Assembly (NCBI RefSeq): GCF_018881605.1
Contig: NZ_JACVPZ010000001.1
Span: forward strand, 682,001-746,000
Length of the DNA stretch: 64,000 nucleotides
DNA from: Polynucleobacter sp. UB-Tiil-W10
GTDB lineage: Bacteria > Pseudomonadota > Gammaproteobacteria > Burkholderiales > Burkholderiaceae
Direction of reading: 5' to 3'
Shown piece by piece: positions 9,070-17,518 of this stretch (position 1 is the first letter of the stretch; each line of letters starts with the position of its first letter). The position numbers and the translations under genes are program-made. The notes beneath the pieces are model-generated. The model was not told where the DNA came from. It saw nothing but the letters and a program-made list of their open reading frames with translations, and ran no database searches.

Positions 9070-11052
9070 TCAGAGTAATTTAGCCTCGGCTAGATCAGTC
9101 GCCTCGGAATTACCTGAGATCACCAAAATATCATTGGCTTCAAGCTGGAGATCTGAAACAGGATCTAACTTCACATAATCTGCGTTTCGACCTTTGCGAC
9201 GCACTGCCTGAACATTCACGCCCTCCTTCTCCAAGTCAAGCTCTCCTAGAGTTTTACCAATCGCTTGTGAATGCGGCAATAAGGTAATGGCGTGTAAGCG
9301 CCAAGATTCATTCGAGCCAAAGTCATCGTCAGCCGAACCCCTAAAGTAGCCCCTCAACAAGCTATAGCGCTCTTCCCTTGCGGTTGTTATGCGACGCACT
9401 ACCTTCCGCATAGGCACACCCATGATCAGCAAAACGTGGGAAGCAATCATCAAACTACCTTCAATTAGCTCAGGCACCACTTCAGTAGCACCAGCTGCTT
9501 GCAACTTGGCGATATCGGCATCATCTCTTGTGCGTACCAACACAGTCATGCCTGGACGCAAGTGTTCCACTTGGCGAAGCACTCGCATGCTAGCAGCAGT
9601 ATCTGCATAAGTGATCACTACTGCCTTTGCCCTAGAAAGACCCGCAGCGACTAAATAATTTTCACGACTCGCATCCCCATAGACCACATTGTCACCGGCA
9701 GCTGCGGCCTCTTTAACGCGGTCAGGATCCAAATCCAAAGCAATGTAAAGAATTTTTTCTTGATCAAGCATGCGTGCCAAACTTTGACCTGAGCGACCAA
9801 ATCCACAAATAATTACGTGGTTTTCATTACGAACACTTTTGGAAGCAACACGAGTTAATGCAAGTGATTGCAACAACCATTCATTGCTAGAGAAGCGCAT
9901 CGCAATACGATCGCTGTATTCAATTAGGAACGGGGCGCAGAACATTGAGATTAGCATTGCTGCTAATACCGCCTGACTCAAGGTGGGGTCAATCAGATCT
10001 AATCCATCAATTTGATTCAATAGCACAAAGCCAAATTCACCTGCTTGCGCTAAACATAGTCCAGTTCGAATCGAGATGCCAGGGCTTGAGCCAAAGGCTC
10101 GTGATAACAAGGCAATCAGGCCAAACTTAAAGATTAGGGGACCAAGAAGCAAAACCAAAACCAGCAACCACTGCTCACGAATGACATTGAAATCAAGCAG
10201 CATGCCAATCGTAATAAAGAAGAGGCCAAGCAAGACATCGCGAAACGGCTTGATATCCTCTTCCACCTGATGTCGATACGGTGTTTCAGAAATCAACATG
10301 CCTGCTAAGAACGCACCAAGCGCCAGTGATAAACCAAAGTGTTCAGTTAATCCAGCCATGCCCAACACAATCAATAAGAGATTGAGCATGAATAATTCTT
10401 GTGAGCGTAATTTGGCAACCAATCTAAACCAATGACTCATCAAACTTTGGCCAATAAAGAAAATCAATACCAAGGCAATGGTGATTTTGATAGATGCTGC
10501 AGTAAGCGCTACAAATAAGTCTGAAGGATTTTTTCCGAGCGATGGCAACAGGATCAGCAGGAAGACCACCGCCAAGTCTTGGAACAACAAAATACCCACT
10601 ACATTGCGTCCATGCTCTGTCTCCAGTTCAGCGCGATCGGAAATCAGCTTGGTCACAATCGCTGTTGAAGACATTGCTAGTGCACCGCCCAAAGCGATCG
10701 CAGCGTGCCATGAAATGGGATATATCCAGTTCATCAAAAGACTTGCCGGGACTGCTAGCAACATCGTCAATATGACCTGGCTACCGCCTAAACCAAACAC
10801 AATGGACCGCATAGCCCTTAACTTGTGAAGATTAAATTCCAGACCAATTGAAAACATCAGGAAAACCACGCCAAATTCAGCCAAATACTTCACCGTTGCC
10901 GAATCATTTGCCAAGCCAAGGGCATGCGGACCGATCAGCACGCCAATGGCCAAATAGCCCAAAATAGGGGGTAAACCAAAATAGCGGAAAATAACCACTC
11001 CGGCCACACCCGAGGCCAGGAGAATGAGGGTTAATTGAAGGACTGACGGCAT
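9070..11052 (-). CDS. Monovalent cation:proton antiporter, CPA2 family (KefB/YbaL-like)
   Basis: The N-terminal ~390 residues form a Na+/H+ exchanger domain with about 12 helices (start MPSVLQLTLILLASGVAGVV, conserved FLMFSIGLEF and SLALGAFLAGML). Then comes an RCK/TrkA-N nucleotide-binding domain (HVIICGFGRSGQSLARML) and a TrkA-C domain over the last ~80 residues. The protein probably exports K+ in exchange for protons under ligand control, by analogy with KefB/KefC. Glutathione gating cannot be shown here. It lies divergent from kdsD with an 11-bp gap, so promoters must overlap coding sequence. Confidence 0.9.
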   Translation of the reverse strand: MPSVLQLTLILLASGVAGVVIFRYFGLPPILGYLAIGVLIGPHALGLANDSATVKYLAEFGVVFLMFSIGLEFNLHKLRAMRSIVFGLGGSQVILTMLLAVPASLLMNWIYPISWHAAIALGGALAMSSTAIVTKLISDRAELETEHGRNVVGILLFQDLAVVFLLILLPSLGKNPSDLFVALTAASIKITIALVLIFFIGQSLMSHWFRLVAKLRSQELFMLNLLLIVLGMAGLTEHFGLSLALGAFLAGMLISETPYRHQVEEDIKPFRDVLLGLFFITIGMLLDFNVIREQWLLVLVLLLGPLIFKFGLIALLSRAFGSSPGISIRTGLCLAQAGEFGFVLLNQIDGLDLIDPTLSQAVLAAMLISMFCAPFLIEYSDRIAMRFSSNEWLLQSLALTRVASKSVRNENHVIICGFGRSGQSLARMLDQEKILYIALDLDPDRVKEAAAAGDNVVYGDASRENYLVAAGLSRAKAVVITYADTAASMRVLRQVEHLRPGMTVLVRTRDDADIAKLQAAGATEVVPELIEGSLMIASHVLLIMGVPMRKVVRRITTAREERYSLLRGYFRGSADDDFGSNESWRLHAITLLPHSQAIGKTLGELDLEKEGVNVQAVRRKGRNADYVKLDPVSDLQLEANDILVISGNSEATDLAEAKLL

Positions 11053-11063
11053 ATACTTACTCG

Positions 11064-12056
11064 ATGATAGCTAAGACTCGTGAACGTACCCTAAAGCTTG
11101 CGCGCGACACCCTCACTATTGAGGCTGCTGCACTGCACACCATGCGCGATCGCCTTGAAGGCGCCAATGCTGACGCCCTCGTCCTGGCAGTAGAGCTTTT
11201 ACATGGCTGCAAAGGCAGAATCGTGGTTTCTGGAATCGGTAAATCGGGACATATTGCCCGCAAAATTGCTGCCACCTTTGCCTCAACCGGCTCCCCGGCT
11301 TTTTTTGTTCACCCCGCGGAAGCTAGTCATGGTGATTTAGGTATGGTTACCAGAGACGATGTTTTTGTCGCTCTTTCGAATTCTGGTGAGACCGATGAAC
11401 TTCTAACTATCGTTCCGATCGTGAAACGCACAGGCGCAAAACTCATTGCACTAACTGGCGCTCCACATTCATCCCTTGCCAAGTTGGCAGATGCGCATCT
11501 GGACACCAGCGTGGAAAAAGAAGCTTGTCCTTTAAATCTCGCGCCCACTACTAGCACTACTGCGGCTCTAGCCATGGGAGATGCGCTAGCTGTTGCCTTA
11601 TTAGATGCTCGAGGTTTTGAAGCTGAAGACTTTATACGCTCCCATCCCGGCGGCAGACTAGGTCGCAAGCAATTGATGCATGTCAGCGAGGTGATGCGTA
11701 GCCTGGCGGATACACCAAAGATCTCTATCGATGCATCACTACAAGATGCCTTATTAGAGATGACATCAAAAAGAATGGGGATGGTAGTAATCCTCGATGC
11801 CAACAAAAAAGTATTTGGCATCCTGACTGATGGTGACTTACGTCGTCTACTAGAAAAGACTACCAATCTAGATGGCATCAAACTGGGAAGTGCAACTACT
11901 GCTGATCCTCGCACCATTCCAGCAGAACTACTTGCTGAAGAGGCTATCGAGATGATGGAAAAGCATCGCATTAACCATTTGGTAGTGACTGATGCTAAAG
12001 GCCATTTATTAGGCGCCTTAAATCTGCATGATTTATTTGCAGCCAAAGTAATTTAA
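11064..12056 (+). CDS. kdsD: Arabinose-5-phosphate isomerase (KpsF/GutQ family)
   Basis: Converts ribulose-5-phosphate to arabinose-5-phosphate, the precursor of Kdo in LPS. The SIS sugar-isomerase domain covers about residues 35-180, with GIGKSGHIARKIAATFASTG and the HPAEASHGDLGMV segment. Two CBS domains follow (HVSEVMRSL near 212 and TADPRTIPAELLAEEAI near 280). The 330-aa length is normal. It heads the run kdsD-kdsC-lptC-lptA-lptB, which supports the LPS role over gutQ. Confidence 0.95.
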   Translation: MIAKTRERTLKLARDTLTIEAAALHTMRDRLEGANADALVLAVELLHGCKGRIVVSGIGKSGHIARKIAATFASTGSPAFFVHPAEASHGDLGMVTRDDVFVALSNSGETDELLTIVPIVKRTGAKLIALTGAPHSSLAKLADAHLDTSVEKEACPLNLAPTTSTTAALAMGDALAVALLDARGFEAEDFIRSHPGGRLGRKQLMHVSEVMRSLADTPKISIDASLQDALLEMTSKRMGMVVILDANKKVFGILTDGDLRRLLEKTTNLDGIKLGSATTADPRTIPAELLAEEAIEMMEKHRINHLVVTDAKGHLLGALNLHDLFAAKVI

Positions 12057-12083
12057 TTTCATTAGTAACTGAGTTCCCTGTTC

Positions 12084-12656
12084 ATGCCTAGTGCCTTCAA
12101 TACCCACAAAACCAACCCCCTAGCTCAATATCCACAAGCCTGGGAGCGCGCAGGCAAAGTGAAGCTCTTAGTTTTGGATGTTGATGGTGTATTAACAAAT
12201 GGGCAGGTCTGGATTGGCGCAGATGGCAAAGAATCGCTGAAAGCTTTTGATATTCAAGATGGGTTAGGTATCAAATTATTAGAGCAATGCGGCATTCTGA
12301 CTGCCATCATTACCGGCAGAAATTCCAAAATGGTTTTGGCACGCTGCGAAGAGCTTGGCATTAAACACGTTCATATGGGTGTTGAAAACAAAGCCATAGC
12401 ATTAGAAGAGGTGATGAAATCTCTAGGGCTCACTTCAATTGAGTGCGCTGTTATGGGTGATGATTGGCCCGACCTGCAAATGATGAAAAATGCAGGTTTT
12501 CGAATTTGCCCAGCACAAGGTCACGAGGCTGTGAAAGAATTTGCGCACCTAGTAACGTCACGCAGCGGCGGTAATAGTGCCGTACGTGAAGTATGCGACC
12601 TGATTCTCAAGTCTCAGAATCTTTATGAGGCATTACTCAATAAGGCTTGTAGCTAA
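12084..12656 (+). CDS. kdsC: 3-deoxy-D-manno-octulosonate 8-phosphate phosphatase
   Basis: HAD-family phosphatase producing free Kdo for lipid A acylation. The nucleophile motif is LVLDVDGVLTNG (about residues 28-39), motif II is AIITGRNSK, and the Mg-binding VMGDDWPDLQMMKNAGF is near residue 135. At 190 aa it is the small, capless KdsC type that works as a tetramer. It lies 27 bp after kdsD and 3 bp before lptC, so the genes very likely share a transcript. Confidence 0.95.
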   Translation: MPSAFNTHKTNPLAQYPQAWERAGKVKLLVLDVDGVLTNGQVWIGADGKESLKAFDIQDGLGIKLLEQCGILTAIITGRNSKMVLARCEELGIKHVHMGVENKAIALEEVMKSLGLTSIECAVMGDDWPDLQMMKNAGFRICPAQGHEAVKEFAHLVTSRSGGNSAVREVCDLILKSQNLYEALLNKACS

Positions 12657-12659
12657 GCA

Positions 12660-13301
12660 ATGCAGTTAAATCCTCAGCAAATCAAAATTGGTATTGGTCG
12701 CAGCCTATTGCGCCTGATGCCCTTGATTTTGATGGGAGCGCTCACCCTAGCAACCTTTTGGTTGGTCCAAAAAAATACCCCCCCTGAAAAATCCCCCCTT
12801 CAACGTGTGCGACTGCATGAGCCTGACTACACAATTAAAGAGGGCGCACTATCGGCCTTAAATGAATTAGGCAGTACCAAATACCGAATTTTGGGTGTCA
12901 AGGTCACTCACTACGATGACGATGCCTCTATCGACATTCTTACGCCCCGCATGCGCTTATTTCAAGCCGAGAAAGCGCCTGTTACTGTTAAGTCAGATAC
13001 TGGACATCTTGATGGTGATCTCACTATTTTGGATTTGTTTGATAACGCCACGATCTTTCGCCCCGCTCAAGAGGCGACTGCATCACAACCAGCTACATTA
13101 AGAATGTTAGCTAAGTCTAGTTATTTCAAAGTGCTAATTAATGATGACATTATTGAAACAGATCGACCCATTACCCTTGAGCAGGGCATGTCGATCATGA
13201 ATTCCACCGATGGTGGCGTCTTCAATAATGTCGAGCAAAGCATGGTACTCAGTGGTCAAGTCAAAGGGCGTATCGAGCGCGCCCCACGGAGCAATCAATA
13301 A
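12660..13301 (+). CDS. lptC: LPS export ABC transporter periplasmic protein LptC
   Basis: Bitopic inner-membrane protein that passes LPS from LptB2FG to LptA. One N-terminal membrane helix covers about residues 17-35 (LRLMPLILMGALTLATFWLVQ). The periplasmic part starts near residue 50 and is a beta-rich LptC domain (YTIKEGALSALNELGSTKYRI, DDIIETDRPITLEQ). Sequence conservation in this family is low; position between kdsC and lptA makes the call firm. At 213 aa it is slightly longer than E. coli LptC (191). Confidence 0.92.
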   Translation: MQLNPQQIKIGIGRSLLRLMPLILMGALTLATFWLVQKNTPPEKSPLQRVRLHEPDYTIKEGALSALNELGSTKYRILGVKVTHYDDDASIDILTPRMRLFQAEKAPVTVKSDTGHLDGDLTILDLFDNATIFRPAQEATASQPATLRMLAKSSYFKVLINDDIIETDRPITLEQGMSIMNSTDGGVFNNVEQSMVLSGQVKGRIERAPRSNQ

Positions 13302-13303
13302 AC

Positions 13304-13876
13304 ATGCTGTCAATTAAATACTTGGTTTCTCGCTCCGTACTCTTGGGCTCTTTTGCTCTAGGGATTTCTGTTGCGACTTCGGCATACGCAGAAAAAGCAG
13401 ACCAAGATAAACCCGTCATCCTAGAAGCCGAACATGTTTCTGTAAACGACGTTAAACAAGTTTACGACCTTAATGGTCAAGTGCTACTGATTAAAGGCAG
13501 CATCATCGTTACCGGCGAAGATGGGCATATTGCAGTGGATCCACAAGGCTATGAATTTATCGACGTTATAGGTAAACCTGAAGCAGTAGCAAGCTTTAGA
13601 CAACGTCGCGAAGGACTGGCAGATGAATTCATGCAAGGGCGTGGAGCTCAAGTTACCTATGACGCAAAGACCGAGTTTCTGACACTTACCGGCGATGCTA
13701 GCCTCAAGCGCTTGCTCAATATGCAAATGCTCGATCAATTGAAGGGCTGGAAAATTGAGTACGATGATGTAAAGCAGTACTATCAAGTCACGCCCCCCAA
13801 AGATGCAAAGCCGGATGATTTGCCTTTAGCAAGAGCCCTCCTTTCACCAAGACGAAAAGCAACCCTAGAGAAATGA
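13304..13876 (+). CDS. lptA: LPS transport periplasmic protein LptA
   Basis: Periplasmic bridge protein of the Lpt pathway. A Sec signal peptide ends with TSAYA-EK near residue 29, followed by the OstA-like domain ([25 protein letters not shown] split across the start, later [18 protein letters not shown]). It starts 2 bp after lptC and its stop overlaps the lptB start (ATGA), implying translational coupling. Confidence 0.92.
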   Translation: MLSIKYLVSRSVLLGSFALGISVATSAYAEKADQDKPVILEAEHVSVNDVKQVYDLNGQVLLIKGSIIVTGEDGHIAVDPQGYEFIDVIGKPEAVASFRQRREGLADEFMQGRGAQVTYDAKTEFLTLTGDASLKRLLNMQMLDQLKGWKIEYDDVKQYYQVTPPKDAKPDDLPLARALLSPRRKATLEK

Positions 13877-14640
13877 CAGCGGATTTAGCCCAAATGAACG
13901 ATGCGCCAACATTAAGCGCGCACAACTTGCAAAAACGTTACGGTTCAAGAACGGTAGTTCGGGATGTATCAGTCCAAGTCAGATGCGGTGAGGTCGTGGG
14001 ATTATTAGGGCCAAATGGCGCTGGCAAAACCACTTCGTTCTACATGATTGTTGGCCTGGTTCCGCTCGATGGCGGAAACATTATTTTAGATGGCACAGAC
14101 ATTACACACCTTCCTATTCATGAGCGCGCTCGAATGGGCCTATCTTATTTACCGCAAGAAGCCTCTGTATTTAGAAAGCTGAACGTAGCTGAAAATATCC
14201 AAGCCGTCCTAGAGCTTCAGGTTCAAGGTGGCAAACCCCTCAGCAAGGCTGAGATTGCCCATCGCCTAGATGAACTTTTGGGCGAGCTCCAAATTAGCCA
14301 TTTACGTAATAATCCAGCCCTCTCTCTTTCAGGCGGGGAGCGTCGACGAGTAGAGATTGCTAGGGCGCTAGCCTCTCAGCCAAAATTTATCTTGTTAGAT
14401 GAACCGTTTGCCGGCGTTGACCCTATTGCAGTTGGGGAAATTCAACGGATTGTACGATTCCTTCGAGACCGCCAAATCGGGGTACTAATTACCGACCATA
14501 ATGTCCGCGAAACCCTGGGCATCTGTGACCACGCTTACATCATTAGCGAAGGCAGCGTATTGGCTGAAGGCAAGCCTGATCAGATAATTCAGAACGATGC
14601 CGTTAGAAGAGTCTATCTGGGCGAAAACTTCCGGATGTAA
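13873..14640 (+). CDS. lptB: LPS export ABC transporter ATP-binding protein LptB
   Basis: Cytoplasmic ATPase of the LptB2FGC complex. Walker A is [13 protein letters not shown] (residues ~53-65), the Q-loop is [12 protein letters not shown], the signature is [15 protein letters not shown], Walker B is [13 protein letters not shown] and the switch histidine is in [10 protein letters not shown]. At 255 aa it carries a short N-terminal extension relative to E. coli LptB (241). In most Burkholderiales rpoN follows directly; here it does not. Confidence 0.97.
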   Translation: MTADLAQMNDAPTLSAHNLQKRYGSRTVVRDVSVQVRCGEVVGLLGPNGAGKTTSFYMIVGLVPLDGGNIILDGTDITHLPIHERARMGLSYLPQEASVFRKLNVAENIQAVLELQVQGGKPLSKAEIAHRLDELLGELQISHLRNNPALSLSGGERRRVEIARALASQPKFILLDEPFAGVDPIAVGEIQRIVRFLRDRQIGVLITDHNVRETLGICDHAYIISEGSVLAEGKPDQIIQNDAVRRVYLGENFRM

Positions 14641-14822
14641 GCCCAGTCAGGGTTTACGCTTTTTAAGTAATAAAAATTGCTTTTCCCTCTTGGTTTTCAG
14701 CAAATTCGCTGATACGCTGGAGGCTCATGGTTTATTTTCCAAAAAAACAGCACAACAATTTCAGGGGCTTGCTGCGCACCCCGAGTATCGCTATGCGCAC
14801 GCATCTATAAAAGGAGTCGCTA
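14641..14822 (+). other. lptB-hpf intergenic region; rpoN absent
   Basis: These 182 bp separate lptB from hpf where many beta- and gammaproteobacteria carry rpoN. No sigma-54 coding remnant that I can recognise is present in any frame. The region holds a 27-codon open frame (14727-14810) whose TAA lies directly against the hpf ribosome binding site AAGGAG (14811-14816). Its own GGAGG is only 3 nt before the ATG, so translation is doubtful. Confidence 0.5.
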
Positions 14823-15146
14823 ATGAATTTGAAAATTAATAGCCGTCATGTGGAAGTTACCCCTGCCATGCGCTCTCATCTCGAGGCGGGACTAACCAAA
14901 ATTCGTAAGCACTTCGACCACGTTATTGATGCGTCTGCCTTTTTGGTAGTAGATAAAGCCAAAGAAAAGGATTTGCGTCAAAGCGCTGAGATCACTATTC
15001 ACCTGAAGGGTAAGGAATTGTTCGCTGAAGCACATAACGCTGACCTCTATCACGCTATGGACGCGGTGGTTGATAAGCTTGAGCGTCAGGTTGTCAAACA
15101 CAAAGAAAAGATCCAAGATCATCATCACGAAAAGCATTTTGAGTGA
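14823..15146 (+). CDS. hpf: Ribosome hibernation-promoting factor, short form (HPF/YfiA family)
   Basis: Small ribosome-binding factor that inactivates 70S ribosomes in starvation. The fold starts MNLKINSRHVEVTPAMR and includes the KDLRQSAEITIHLKGKELFAEA strand region and the helix DLYHAMDAVVDKLERQV. The tail is basic and histidine-rich. At 107 aa it lacks the long-form C-terminal dimerisation domain. It has a good AAGGAG ribosome binding site 6 nt before the ATG and is followed by ptsN. Confidence 0.93.
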   Translation: MNLKINSRHVEVTPAMRSHLEAGLTKIRKHFDHVIDASAFLVVDKAKEKDLRQSAEITIHLKGKELFAEAHNADLYHAMDAVVDKLERQVVKHKEKIQDHHHEKHFE

Positions 15147-15179
15147 TCCCGTTCGTCAGGACACCTATAATCAATTCAC

Positions 15180-15641
15180 ATGAATGCCCTGATCAATCTT
15201 TTTACTCCCGACTGCATTGCATTAGACGTCCCTGCCAAAAGTAGGGCTGATGCATTTGCAGCCGCTGGAGAACTATTTGCCAAGCAAACCGGTATCGCAG
15301 CAAACTCAGTAGTAGAGTTCCTGAACGCTCGCGAAGATTTAGGTTCCACCGCCCTTGGCGCAGGTGTCGCTATTCCCCATGGTCGAGTGAAAGGCTTAAA
15401 GCAACCAAACGCTGCTTTTATGAGACTGCAAAACCCGATTGAGTTTGCAGCCCCGGATGGCGAAGCGGTTTCCATCTTGATCTTCTTATTAGTCCCCGAA
15501 AAAGCCACGCAACAACATTTAGAAATCCTTTCTTCGATTGCTCAGCTGCTGTCAGATGCCGATGCTCGCCAGAGCTTATCGTCCTCAACAGACCCATTAA
15601 AAGTTTGCGAACTTTTACAAAACTGGGGTACGGCAAAATGA
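15180..15641 (+). CDS. ptsN: PTS nitrogen-regulatory EIIA component (EIIA-Ntr)
   Basis: EIIA domain of the PTS-2/Ntr type. The phosphorylatable histidine is H67 in [12 protein letters not shown], preceded by the family pattern [18 protein letters not shown]. It is a regulatory rather than sugar-carrying PTS protein, commonly linked to potassium and nitrogen control. Its stop overlaps the hprK start in ATGA (15638-15641), so translation of the two is coupled. Confidence 0.93.
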   Translation: MNALINLFTPDCIALDVPAKSRADAFAAAGELFAKQTGIAANSVVEFLNAREDLGSTALGAGVAIPHGRVKGLKQPNAAFMRLQNPIEFAAPDGEAVSILIFLLVPEKATQQHLEILSSIAQLLSDADARQSLSSSTDPLKVCELLQNWGTAK

Positions 15642-16624
15642 CTCAGTTACTACTCCTAGAGGGTGTAACTGCTCAGCAAATTTTTGATGACAATGTTTCA
15701 GAATTAAAACTGTCTTGGATTGGTGGCCTTGAAGGTGCCGATCGCACCTTCCCACCTGAGGCTGTAAAAGCAGCTGCTGCCAGCTCAGACTTAGTAGGCC
15801 ACTTAAATCTTATTCACCCCAGCCGCATTCAAATTTTCGGTGAGCAAGAGGTTGACTATCACGCAGCACTAGAGCCAAAACAAAGACAAGAGCAAATTGC
15901 TAGCCTAATTTCCAAGACGCCTCCTTGTGTCATTGTGGCCGATGGTAAGAGCGCGGATCCAGACTTACAACTGTTCTGCCAGCGCTCCTCCACACCTTTA
16001 TTCACCACTGCGATTTCTGCTGCGGAAGTCATTGACCATTTACGCACTTACTTAACAAAAATTGGTGCACCTCAAATCACGATGCATGGTGTCTTTATGG
16101 ACATTCTTGGCTTGGGTGTACTCCTCACTGGTGAATCTGGCCTAGGTAAAAGTGAATTAGGTCTTGAACTGATTTCTCGTGGGCATGGTCTAGTAGCAGA
16201 TGATGCCGTTGACTTTGCACGCCTTGGGCCTGATTACATTGAAGGTCGTTGCCCTGTGATCTTGCGTAACTTACTTGAGGTACGTGGATTAGGACTGCTG
16301 GATATTCGCACGATCTTTGGTGAAACAGCAGTACGCCGTAAATTAAAACTTCGCCTCAATGTTCAACTCGTTCGCAGAACCGATGGTGAATTTGAGCGTT
16401 TACCGCTTGAAACCCAGCATATCGATGTACTAGGGATTCCAATTCGTACTGTCAAAATTCAAGTGGCTGCAGGTCGTAACTTGGCGGTACTAGTTGAAGC
16501 CGCTGTACGCAATACTATTTTGCAATTGCGCGGCATCGATACCTTGAAAGAATTTATCGAACGTCAACGTATTCAGATGAATGCTGAAGCCGACACTACT
16601 AAATCACAAGGTCGCCTTCTCTAA
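15638..16624 (+). CDS. hprK: HPr kinase/phosphorylase
   Basis: Bifunctional enzyme that phosphorylates or dephosphorylates HPr on Ser-46. The Walker A is [14 protein letters not shown] (about residue 165), with the HprK signature in [13 protein letters not shown] and [19 protein letters not shown] chose the ATG at 15638, giving 328 aa and the ATGA overlap with ptsN; an upstream ATG at 15605 in the same frame would add 11 unconserved residues. The matching HPr at 48811-49080 has a serine at 46, so the pair is functionally consistent. Confidence 0.95.
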   Translation: MTQLLLLEGVTAQQIFDDNVSELKLSWIGGLEGADRTFPPEAVKAAAASSDLVGHLNLIHPSRIQIFGEQEVDYHAALEPKQRQEQIASLISKTPPCVIVADGKSADPDLQLFCQRSSTPLFTTAISAAEVIDHLRTYLTKIGAPQITMHGVFMDILGLGVLLTGESGLGKSELGLELISRGHGLVADDAVDFARLGPDYIEGRCPVILRNLLEVRGLGLLDIRTIFGETAVRRKLKLRLNVQLVRRTDGEFERLPLETQHIDVLGIPIRTVKIQVAAGRNLAVLVEAAVRNTILQLRGIDTLKEFIERQRIQMNAEADTTKSQGRLL

Positions 16625-16627
16625 GCC

Positions 16628-17518
16628 ATGCAAATTAATCTGATTACCGGAATCTCAGGCTCAGGTAAATCAGTAGCCCTGAGGGCTTTCGAAGATGCGG
16701 GCTATGACTGCGTAGATAATCTTCCAGTCTCGCTTCTAGAAAACCTCATCTCCACTCTCGAAAAAGAAACGTGTGAGCAGGTTGCAGTTGCTATTGATGC
16801 ACGACGCGGGCAATCCATTGAATACCTGCCGTCCATACTCGAGAACTTACGCAAACATCATCAGGTAAGAATTGTCTTCTTAAATGCTGATACCAATACC
16901 CTCATACAGCGCTTTTCAGAAACACGTCGACGCCATCCTTTATCTACCAATGCCAAGCAGTCACAATCAGCGACACTGATTGAGGCGATTGAAAAAGAAC
17001 GTAATTTATTGGAGCCCTTACGTGCCCAAGCGCATAGCATCGATACCAGCAACCTACCTGCTCATGCACTGCGCTCATGGATTCAAGATCTCCTCAAAGA
17101 CAAGCATGTTGGGCTTACAGTTGTTTTTGAATCATTTGGCTTTAAAAAGGGTGTCCCTAGCGAAGCGGACTTAGTGTTTGATGTACGCTGCCTACCAAAC
17201 CCTCATTACGATAAAGTATTGCGGCCCCTCACCGGTAACGACAAGCCTGTGAAAGAGTTTCTGGAAAAAATTCCAGAGGTGATGAGCATGGAATCCGATA
17301 TCACCCAATTTATCAACAAATGGTTGCCCCATTACATTGCCGATGGTCGTAGTTATTTAACAGTAGCAATTGGCTGCACTGGCGGTCAACATCGCTCCGT
17401 TTATTTAGTAAATCGTCTAAGCGAACACTTTCGCGCCCAAAAAGACCTGATGAACTTACAGCTTAATTTTTTAGATCGTCACCGCGAACTAGACTCAATC
17501 GCTGCAGCAAGATCTTAA
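16628..17518 (+). CDS. rapZ: RNase adapter protein RapZ (nucleotide-binding)
   Basis: P-loop protein of the YvcJ/RapZ family; in E. coli it delivers the GlmZ small RNA to RNase E and controls GlmS. The Walker A is GISGSGKSVALRAFEDAGYD (residues 8 on), and the C-terminal domain has GCTGGQHRSVYLVNRL. At 296 aa its length is typical. The last 56 bp overlap, antiparallel, the 3' end of mutY. Whether an sRNA partner exists in this organism is unknown. Confidence 0.94.
   Translation: MQINLITGISGSGKSVALRAFEDAGYDCVDNLPVSLLENLISTLEKETCEQVAVAIDARRGQSIEYLPSILENLRKHHQVRIVFLNADTNTLIQRFSETRRRHPLSTNAKQSQSATLIEAIEKERNLLEPLRAQAHSIDTSNLPAHALRSWIQDLLKDKHVGLTVVFESFGFKKGVPSEADLVFDVRCLPNPHYDKVLRPLTGNDKPVKEFLEKIPEVMSMESDITQFINKWLPHYIADGRSYLTVAIGCTGGQHRSVYLVNRLSEHFRAQKDLMNLQLNFLDRHRELDSIAAARS

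Noticed and set aside
11327-12046. 239-codon antisense frame in kdsD
   Set aside because: Shadow of a conserved gene; no ribosome binding site and no family resemblance.
14597-14839. 80-codon open frame across the lptB-hpf gap
   Set aside because: It starts inside lptB in another frame, runs into hpf, has no ribosome binding site and no recognisable domain.
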